Below, piece by piece: positions 25,078 to 32,600 of a DNA stretch of 64,000 nt (its first letter is position 1; each line of letters opens with the position of its first letter). Origin of the DNA: JAXGPX01 sp040766745 (GTDB taxonomy: Bacteria; Bacillota; Sulfobacillia; Fermentithermobacillales; Fermentithermobacillaceae); NCBI GenBank assembly GCA_040766745.1, contig JAXGPX010000001.1, positions 186,001-250,000 on the forward strand, written 5' to 3'. Below the pieces are notes generated by a model. That model saw only the letters and a list, made by a program, of their open reading frames with translations. It ran no database searches and was not told the origin of the DNA. A program made the translations under genes and the position numbers.

Positions 25078-26283
25078 ATGCTTACAGGGCAATTGCTTGA
25101 GCTTATTTATGAGGCTGCAAGTATTCAGCGTTGGAACGATCATATAAGGCCTGCTCAGGGGTTTACCGAACTCGACAAGCAGGCCCATAAAATGGTATAT
25201 GCCTATGTACTCGGCAAATTTGAAGAAGCCGGTGGTACTTTGCAGTTCGATTGGACCAAACTTATCGAAGGCGGATTGTTTGAGTTCCTTCATAGAATAA
25301 AGCTTACCGACATTAAGCCCCCGGTGTTTCACAAAATAATGGAAGAGAAAGGGCATGAGATTAACCGCTGGGTCCTTGGCCAGTATGAAGACCCTCTTAG
25401 CCGGATTGATTCTCATCTTTACTTGCGCTTTCGGGAGTATCTTGCCAATGACAAGTACAGTTTCGGCGAAAAACAGATACTCAAGGCTTCTCATTACTTG
25501 GCGACTAATTGGGAGTTTCAACATATATACAGGCTAAATGCAGGTTTGTATGGGCTTGAAGGCGAGAAAGAGAGCATAGAGGGCAGGTTAAGCGAACACG
25601 GTTCGCTTATCGGCGTCAGAACGCTGGCTTTGGATAGGAACATTCATAATTTCATGGATCTTGTAGGCCAGCTCCGGTTTCAGCAAAGATGGGGGCAGTC
25701 GCCAAGAATACCTCAGACATCGGTCCTTGGGCATATGCTTATAGTTGCTCTAATTGCTTTCTTTGCTTCACTTGACCTGGGTGCTTGTCCCAAGCGGATG
25801 TACAATAACTACTTTTGTGGATTGTTTCACGATTTACCCGAAGTTTTGACCCGGGATATTGTTGCTCCCGTAAAGCGGTCAATTCCTGATTTGGACAAGA
25901 TAATCAAGGGCATTGAGTCTTCCTGGTTTGATGAGCGGATCTACCCGCTGCTGCCTGATTCATGGCACAACGAGATCAGGTACTTTGTAGAAGATGAATT
26001 TGCAGACCGCATTCGGGTTAATGGGAAGCGGGTCAATGCAACAATCACCTGTGAATATAACAGAGATTCCTACGACCCCCTGGACGGAACCGTGGTCAAA
26101 GCCTGTGACCAGCTTGCTGCTTATGCAGAGGCATTCCTTTCTATAAGGCACGGTATCAGATCAAAGGCCCTAAAAGACGGCCTCTCAATCTATAGCCTCT
26201 ACCGGGATCGGAAAAACATGGTCTCTGGAGTGGATTTCGGCACTGTCTTCAGTCACTTCAACCCCAACGAACTCGGCTTGTGA
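25078..26283 (+). CDS. HD-domain hydrolase (YfbR-like)
   Basis: The metal-binding HD residues are seen in SVLGHMLIVALIA (His), GLFHDLPEVLTRDIVAPVK (His-Asp) and VKACDQLAAY (Asp), a pattern close to the YfbR 5-prime-deoxynucleotidase type. The N-terminal 200 residues are not part of the usual short YfbR protein, so this is a longer relative and its substrate is unknown. ATG 25078 is chosen because GGAGG (25068-25072) lies 5 bases upstream; the ATG at 25066 overlaps that site. The insertion-sequence remnant begins 25 bases after its stop. Confidence 0.8.
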   Translation: MLTGQLLELIYEAASIQRWNDHIRPAQGFTELDKQAHKMVYAYVLGKFEEAGGTLQFDWTKLIEGGLFEFLHRIKLTDIKPPVFHKIMEEKGHEINRWVLGQYEDPLSRIDSHLYLRFREYLANDKYSFGEKQILKASHYLATNWEFQHIYRLNAGLYGLEGEKESIEGRLSEHGSLIGVRTLALDRNIHNFMDLVGQLRFQQRWGQSPRIPQTSVLGHMLIVALIAFFASLDLGACPKRMYNNYFCGLFHDLPEVLTRDIVAPVKRSIPDLDKIIKGIESSWFDERIYPLLPDSWHNEIRYFVEDEFADRIRVNGKRVNATITCEYNRDSYDPLDGTVVKACDQLAAYAEAFLSIRHGIRSKALKDGLSIYSLYRDRKNMVSGVDFGTVFSHFNPNELGL

Positions 26284-26307
26284 AACATTGGGGACGGTCT
26301 GGCCTTA

Positions 26308-26745
26308 GGTGGTCGGTTTTAGTACCAGGTTTGGTCCGAAGGTGGTCGATTCTGGTACCGGGTTTGGCTGAAATCTGGCCGGTTTTGGGGCCAGTAAGGC
26401 CTCTGTGAGAACAAAAACGGGGGCTTTTTTACTGGATTTGGGCTGAGGTGGTCGATTTTAGTACCGGGTTTGGCTGAAACCTGGCGGATTTTGATACCAG
26501 GTTTGGTCCGAAGGTGGTCGATTCTGGTACCGGGTTGGGCTGAAATCTGGCCGGTTTTGGGGCCAGTAAGGCCTCTGTGAGAACAAAAACGGGGGCTTTT
26601 TTACTGGATTTGGGCTGAGGTGGTCGATTTTAGTACCGGGTTTGGCTGAAACCTGGCGGATTTTGATACCAGGTTTGGTCCGAAGGTGGTTGATTCTGGT
26701 ACCGGGTTGGGCTGAAACCTGGCCGGTTTTGGGGCCAGTAATGCT
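26308..26745. repeat. 172-bp direct repeats built from 33-bp subunits
   Basis: A 172-bp unit recurs: the copies of its GGCCAGTAAGGCCTCTGTGA segment lie exactly 172 bases apart (starts near 26389 and 26561). Each unit holds three 33-bp subunits, with cores such as GGTGGTCGATTTTAGTACCG and CCTGGCGGATTTTGATACCA, plus a 73-bp linker. A third, partial unit continues to about 26745. The units are nearly identical, so the duplication is recent. They abut the transposase fragment and look like the iterated ends of an IS1202/ISNCY-type element. They are not CRISPR repeats, because there are no unique spacers. Confidence 0.8.
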
Positions 26746-26767
26746 TTTAGAGGGGGCCAAAATTGCT

Positions 26768-26901
26768 TTGTAATGGAGGCCTAGTGGGCTAAGATGTTCA
26801 GCTACTGTCTTGATTGTCGATTTCTCCTCCAATACTTGTTCCATGACGTAAACTCTCCGTGTTCCTTTGGTGCTCAAGAAAATGTCTTCTCCTCTCATCA
26901 T
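26768..26901 (-). pseudogene. Transposase N-terminal fragment (ISNCY/IS1202-like remnant)
   Basis: The first 45 residues (MRGEDIFLSTKGTRRVYVME, then QVLEEKSTIKTVAEHL) match the N-terminal helix-turn-helix of ISNCY/IS1202-type transposases as I know them. After SPLGLHYKA the reading frame runs into the repeat array and becomes low-complexity, so the catalytic DDE part is missing. Upstream on the minus strand, GGTGAC elements (26904-26935) resemble the iterated terminal motif of these elements. The remnant is an internally deleted insertion sequence lying between the HD gene and tRNA-Pro. Confidence 0.6.
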
Positions 26902-26970
26902 GGTGACATTTTCTCAGTCCGCTTACGAGGTGACAATATCACTGTCCGGTAACAAAGATTGCTGGTGTTC

Positions 26971-26999
26971 TAGACAAATGGAGTCGAAAAGGTTACAAT
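26971..26999 (+). promoter_or_regulatory. Promoter of tRNA-Pro
   Basis: TAGACA (26971-26976) and TACAAT (26994-26999) are spaced by 17 bases, ending 16 bases before the mature tRNA. Confidence 0.6.
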
Positions 27000-27015
27000 A
27001 GTACCTGCATTGAGT

Positions 27016-27092
27016 CGGGCTGTGGCGCAGCTTGGTAGCGCGCTTGAATGGGGTTCAAGAGGCCCCGCGTTCAAATCGCGGCAGCCCGACCA
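27016..27092 (+). tRNA. tRNA-Pro (anticodon GGG)
   Basis: The full cloverleaf can be drawn. The acceptor stem is CGGGCTG/CAGCCCG, the D-arm GCGC/GCGC, the anticodon stem CTTGA/TCAAG with loop ATGGGGT (anticodon GGG at 27050-27052), and the T-arm CCGCG-TTCAAAT-CGCGG. An encoded CCA ends the gene at 27092. It reads CCC and CCU proline codons. Confidence 0.97.
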
Positions 27093-27490
27093 ACAAAAAC
27101 AGGGTTTTGGGATTCACGCTATACCTAAAGTAACGGAATTTGCTGAAGTTTGACTGCAATTCATTAAGGTAGAGAAGACCAGACGACGAAACGGGAAATC
27201 TGCGTAAACAAAGGGTTTCCATGGTTCGTCGTTGTTTTTTTGATTCCTTTTTAACATGAAAAGCCGAAATCACGCGGGAAAGCCGTGTATTATGTTAATA
27301 TAGTGAAACGAGTTCTATACGTGCGACAAAGAAGGTATGCAATATAGTATAAAACAATGAGTGGTATTACTGTTTTATGTTGATTATGGTCTAATTACAC
27401 AGTACGACTTCAAGAATTATGGTTCTTGCAACCGCCGAATCTCCGAATGGGCCAGGGGTGGTGCGTTTCTACTGAGTGGGAGGTCATAGA
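27093..27490. other. Spacer after tRNA-Pro with terminator
   Basis: No gene is supported in this stretch of about 400 bases. A stem ACGACGAA (27183-27190) with TTCGTCGT (27225-27232), with inner GGAAA/TTTCC pairing, is followed by a run of seven T at 27235-27241. It is the likely terminator of the tRNA transcript. The remainder carries AT-rich sequence that probably includes the promoter of the LuxR gene. Confidence 0.6.
27181..27242 (+). terminator. Rho-independent terminator
   Basis: An 8-bp perfect outer stem (27183-27190 with 27225-27232), with further inner pairing and seven T residues after it, ends transcription from tRNA-Pro. Confidence 0.7.
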
Positions 27491-28900
27491 ATGAGCCGGC
27501 TTAGAACTGTGAACGGGCGCATTCTCTCCGTTATCGGATTCTCCTTCCTCTTTGCTTATATCCTGTCTTTCCTGTTTGAGGGGCAGGTCCTCTACAGTCT
27601 CTTGGAGCTCCGTAAAGCCGAGGCCTCCGGTTACATACTGGCAGCTATTGTTTCACATTTTGTGGGACTGTTCTCTTGCGGCTATCTTGCGAAGTCTCCA
27701 ATCGTGGCAAAATATACAATGTTTGGCGGTATGGGTGTATGTTTCATTGTGACTTTACCGTTCTTTTTTACTTCATCAGCGCTGTGGGCAATAGCGTTGC
27801 TCGTCAGTGGGTATGTGTCAGGCTGTGCCGTGGCGTCGTGGGGCTATTTCCTCAAGGCATTTACTCCAAAGAATGAACGCATCAAATCCTGCGCGGACGT
27901 TCTGATCTACTCTAATATTATAATGATTGCAGTCAATGTGGTGGCCATGAATCGGTCACCATTTTTCGGACTTGCTCTTTCTATGTTTTGCCTTGTGGCG
28001 GGTATGGCGTTCATTTGGGTGGTGCCTACCGATACGAACAATGGCTGGCGGAAGGAAGAAAGCAAACCGAGCGGCGACATACTAAAACCGTTGATGTTGC
28101 TATGCCTATTTGTCTTTATCATAACGATCGACTCTGGCCTTATGTATCAGGTCATAAATCCCAGTTTTGAGCATCTTACAGGCCTCGTGAGTTGGTATTG
28201 GGCCGTGCCATATATTGTAGCCCTCGCCATTATGCGGAACCTGCCAATGAAGGTCAAACGTTCAAGTATTTTGTATGTTGGTGTGGCAATGATTATGGGG
28301 GCATTCATAAGCTTTATGCTGCTCGGACGGAACGCTTCGGATTATCTTGTCGTGGATACCCTGATGCTCGGCGCATGCGGTATTTTCGATCTGTTCTGGT
28401 GGAGTATCATCGGGGAGATGCTGGACTATACTGAAAATCCGGTCAAGGTGTTTGGCATTGGGCTCTCATCAAATGTGTTCGGAGTGCTTTGCGGCGGTGT
28501 TGTCGGAATGGCGGTAACTTCCTTTCAACTCCCTGGCGCAGAGGTGGCGGTCATTGCCCTCACGATTGTATGTGTCACGCTAGTTATGCTACCGCCGCTC
28601 AACCGTCAGCTTATTATGCTGCTTAAGAATCATGCTTATCTTGCTGCCTATGATAGCATGAGCGAAAACCAGCAGACGGCTATCCTTCATCAGATAAAAA
28701 CCCTTGTTCCTCTGACCGACCGGGAGCAGGAGGTATTACAGCTTATCCTTTTCGGCAAATCCAACCGTGAAATTGCCGAAACGTTGTTCCTCAGCGAAAG
28801 TACTATCAAAACCCACACAAGAAATATTTTCTCAAAATATGATGTCCGCAGCCGTGCGGAGCTTATTAGCATCCTGCTTAGAAACCAATCCGATTCGTAA
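27491..28900 (+). CDS. Membrane-bound LuxR-family regulator with about 12 TM segments
   Basis: Residues about 1-385 form a transporter-like (MFS-like) domain with some twelve hydrophobic helices. The C-terminal 65 residues are a LuxR/GerE helix-turn-helix: LTDREQEVLQLILFGKSNRE, then IAETLFLSESTIKTHTRNIF. This architecture is known from Eggerthella-type bacteria and some Clostridia. It implies a membrane sensor that controls adjacent genes directly, without a kinase. ATG 27491 has GGGAGGT 6 bases upstream. Downstream in the same direction are a small membrane protein and a giant SLH protein, the likely targets; a 13-bp inverted repeat lies between. Confidence 0.9.
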   Translation: MSRLRTVNGRILSVIGFSFLFAYILSFLFEGQVLYSLLELRKAEASGYILAAIVSHFVGLFSCGYLAKSPIVAKYTMFGGMGVCFIVTLPFFFTSSALWAIALLVSGYVSGCAVASWGYFLKAFTPKNERIKSCADVLIYSNIIMIAVNVVAMNRSPFFGLALSMFCLVAGMAFIWVVPTDTNNGWRKEESKPSGDILKPLMLLCLFVFIITIDSGLMYQVINPSFEHLTGLVSWYWAVPYIVALAIMRNLPMKVKRSSILYVGVAMIMGAFISFMLLGRNASDYLVVDTLMLGACGIFDLFWWSIIGEMLDYTENPVKVFGIGLSSNVFGVLCGGVVGMAVTSFQLPGAEVAVIALTIVCVTLVMLPPLNRQLIMLLKNHAYLAAYDSMSENQQTAILHQIKTLVPLTDREQEVLQLILFGKSNREIAETLFLSESTIKTHTRNIFSKYDVRSRAELISILLRNQSDS

Positions 28901-28937
28901 CTGCAAAAACCTCATAAATACTGATAATTCGGCCTCT

Positions 28938-28982
28938 CATACTAAAGTATGAAAGCCTTTTTACTGCGATTTCATACTTTAG
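28938..28982. promoter_or_regulatory. 13-bp perfect inverted repeat, operator candidate or hairpin
   Basis: CTAAAGTATGAAA (28942-28954) and TTTCATACTTTAG (28970-28982) are exact reverse complements around a 15-base loop. The left arm overlaps another small palindrome, CATACT-AA-AGTATG (28938-28951), so three CATACT-type half sites occur together. It lies between the luxR-type gene and the membrane protein gene. Confidence 0.6.
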
Positions 28983-29039
28983 GTCGATGACTTACCCCTC
29001 ATTTTGCGCTAACGCTTTATACAGGAGGCGTGATGGTAT

Positions 29040-29549
29040 ATGAGGGCGATCCGGAAACTGCGCAATGGTTACGCCGTGCTTTTTGCAGCCGGTATTTGCT
29101 TGACAGTGTGGTTTGCAGTGAAGGTCATGGCGGGGGCTGCGCTCATTTTTGGAGCCTTAAGTATCGCCTTGTTCATATTCTTGGTAAGGCAAAGCCGTTT
29201 GCTTCATGACGCAAATCTTATCTGGGACAATCGCATCCTCGTGGTTCCGTCGGTTGTAGTCTCCATATCGGGAGGCAATGAAGAAACAGACCCTTGCGAA
29301 ACCGTAGTGTCCACCTTCGGTATCCTTATTGGCAGCAAAATCTACAAATGGGGTTGTGAAGGGGTGCGTGGAGTACGGCTGAATGCCATTGAAATTAATC
29401 GAACCCGGATCTATCTGACATTCGGTGACGGAGTCGAAACCATTCGGGTGGAGCTTCTCCACGGTATGGTCGACGAACAGGCGGTGATGGAGGTGAAGCA
29501 AAAACTATGGCGTGAAACCGGCGCGGAATCGGTCGTCAGCGGCTGGTAA
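29040..29549 (+). CDS. Small membrane protein of unknown function
   Basis: I do not recognise a family. The 169-residue protein has two adjacent hydrophobic helices (YAVLFAAGICLTVWFAV and AALIFGALSIALFIFLV, about residues 10-50), followed by a soluble domain of about 115 residues rich in beta-type sequence (RILVVPSVVVSISG, RIYLTFGDGVETIRVELL). It looks like a bacterial PH-like small membrane protein, but that is a guess. GGAGGCG lies 9 bases before ATG 29040. It sits between the membrane LuxR gene and the SLH protein in the same direction, so it is probably part of the same unit. Confidence 0.75.
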   Translation: MRAIRKLRNGYAVLFAAGICLTVWFAVKVMAGAALIFGALSIALFIFLVRQSRLLHDANLIWDNRILVVPSVVVSISGGNEETDPCETVVSTFGILIGSKIYKWGCEGVRGVRLNAIEINRTRIYLTFGDGVETIRVELLHGMVDEQAVMEVKQKLWRETGAESVVSGW

Positions 29550-29603
29550 AAGGGTAGTTCTTCTCACGTTGTTTGTAGGATCAGGAAAGAGGAGATGGTT
29601 ATA

Positions 29604-32600
29604 ATGCAGAAAAACTACAGGAGAATACGAAGGCACCTATGTATCCTATTGCTCGTGTGCATAGTGTCTACCTTTCCTATAGTGACAGTACCGGTGTTTG
29701 CGGCAGAAGGTACCGGAGTCACTGTAACTAATGTTCCAAGCATGCTCTGGGGAGGGCTTGGGCAGTATGTTGAATACGAAATGGACGGCATAAAATACCG
29801 TACTGACACGGCTTCCAGTGCGATAAACCGGTTGGCTTGGAGTCGCATGACACAGGAAGATCGTCGCAAAACTTATGATAGGTTGTTTACCACGGCTGCA
29901 AGAAAGGCTGCCTTCGGAGAAGATGGGTTTGCCGATATCGTAAGCTGGATTCGTGAAACCAACGAATGGTTCAAAGCCAATAGGCTTTGGAAGGACAGGA
30001 TTGCCAACCGGGATTACCCTGAGCTACATGCGGTATTTAGCGATTCGGCGTCTTTGAGTACCGTCTATTCAGATTGGGACACGTTTAGGCTCTACTCTAT
30101 CCCGCAGAATGTACCTCCGCGTAAACTGGAAGTAGAAGAGTTTGATAGGGCGCTGGCGGACGTAGAACTAAACTATGGGATCGGGCGACAATTCTATCAA
30201 AAAGTAGTGGATATGCACGCTAAGAATATCGGTGCTGCTGTGTCCTTTACCATAATGCAATGTACCCAGATGCTCAGTGACATGCTTTTTGTTCCCAGCG
30301 TAGTCCAGGGAGCAAGTGTTGCTACCTCCGGCATGTTTGCTGATGTGACAAATGTATTGTTGCAAGTTGTTGGGCTTGACGGCGGTTCCATCGCCGAAAA
30401 GGTAAACAAAGCTCTTGAGGGAGAGTCGGTGCAACTTACCGTGGGAGAGCAAATCAAGCTTCGCGCCGCGGTGATTGACACCTACGTTATTCTTGCACAG
30501 CGGAGCAAGAATGATATGGACGCGAGCATGAATGCTTTGCGTGCTGCCCATACCAAAATAGAAGAGTTGTCTCAGGCAATTGAATACTATGACCGGCAAC
30601 TTGAGCTAGAGAAGCAGCAGGCAAAGAAAAACTACCAGACAAATCTGGATGAGACTCTTGTCAGCCCTACGCCAACTGAGCCGGGAGAAAGCGATGAGGT
30701 TTACAGCACCCTGGCTTTTATGTGGAAGACAGAAGCAGAGCTTAAACGGGATCTGTTTCATAATAATTTCAACGAATGGCTGTCCGAAAACAGTATTGAA
30801 GATGGTTATGCGTACCCTCAGGCGGCAGAACTGGTATTTGCCGAAGTGTTGGCACAAAAGGCAGTCTTGGATCAAGAAGTTGCAGAAAAGGTGGATATAA
30901 TCTGCGATAAGATCAAGACCGCTTACACCAATGCAAACGGAAAGGTAGAAGCGTTAGAAGCAGAGCTTGGCGGGCTGCAGAACCAAGTGAATTCCAACTT
31001 GCCAGAAGATGAAACTGATCTCATCAGGGTTCCCGTGGGGGATACCTTCTTTTACGGCACAGAAGTTTTCGCCCCTGAGCTTGAAAACTACGCTAATTCT
31101 GGGCGGGCATATGATGACTATTTCCAGGAACTACAGGCCCACATTTCTGAATATAAGACGAAAGTCGCTGATCTGTTGGCGAGTGTTAAGGCATTAAAAG
31201 ACGGGACTTCGGGGTTCTACGGAGAGATCGAAAAAGATGTTCAGGATGTGATGCTTTATCTTGATCTACTGGACAGCCTGGCGGAAAATTATTCGACTTT
31301 ATATCTCAATGCAGTTTGGAAGTTATACAATGACTCAGGCCAAGACATCGATCCAAACTACGATCAAATTCCTTTTATCAACCCGTATAATGATGATGAA
31401 GGAGCATACCGCACAAACGGTTTTGAGATAGCAGTTGATCAAAATTGCCTGTCGGCTGAAGTGTATACACCTGATGCATTAGCGGTCACTCGTCCAACTG
31501 GGGTATATGATCAAGCGTACACGTTGTATCAGGAACTCTCGGATATGGAAGAGGAACTAGATAGTGCATATTCTGCAAGCTTTCAAAATGATGCAGCTTA
31601 CAAGGCGGGAAGAACAAAGTACTACGAGGAAATGGACAACTGGCTTTTGGCATACAAGACGCTAGAACAGAAGATGGCCAACGCTCTTGGTAAGATAAAG
31701 AGTATCACAGACGCTTACGAGGCGTCATGGGATGGTACTTTCTTTCTCGGAAGCTATGACTACATCAGTTATCAGCCTTACCTTTACAACACCGGTTTGG
31801 TATCTGTTTCCGCCTTCGACGTGGCGGGCTTGCGCGAACATATTCGCGGCGGCGGGAATACTTCATCCCTATACACAAAACTCAAGGATATTGAGCGCAA
31901 AGCGGAGATTAATGAAGCGGTGGCGGCGGACCTTATCGGGCAGATTGGTGCTCTAAACATTGAAATGGAGCAGATGAGAGATGATACACTAGACAATTAC
32001 GCAGTAAGCAAGGGAATGCCGTGCAAGAATTTCTACTCCCTTCGAAGTGAGTACGGCCTTGACGATAGATGGGGCAATTTGACTAGAAGCAGCGACGACG
32101 TCTTGGCCTACTTCAACACCTGCGATATCCCCCAAATCTGCGATATTTTGCAGGGAGAAACCGATGACGTTGTCTTCATGCAAAACGCCATTAAGGAAAT
32201 TCGAGGCTATCTTGATGCCGATACGGTGGCCACCGTTCCCGTCAGTAATCGCCTGTACGACATTTACCGGAAGGCTACGGGCATTAAGGACATATATACC
32301 GGCGGCACCTACAACAATTATGGCCTTCTGACCGAAGCACAGCATACGGAACTTCTGTATCTGTATGCAAATCCCAATGATGCCGATGACATTTACAACA
32401 CGATGAATTCCGTCCGGTACAAACACGAAGACGTAAGTTACACCTATCCGCCTTCACCACATGATGGTGTGGATCAATTTGGCCCTGTTGGGGAGCCCAC
32501 TTCTACTGCGGCATTTCCTGGAACGATGGCGGTGCAGGCGCCCATCTACCATCCCCTGGCCGTTGAAGCAAAAAGCATTACCGCAACGCTGTATGTCTAT

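Noticed and set aside
26308..26745. CRISPR array
   Set aside because: Units adjoin each other and the linkers are identical; there are no unique spacers and no cas genes.
26458..26770. Coding extension of the transposase fragment through the repeats
   Set aside because: The translation is low-complexity and repeats with the DNA; it is not transposase sequence.
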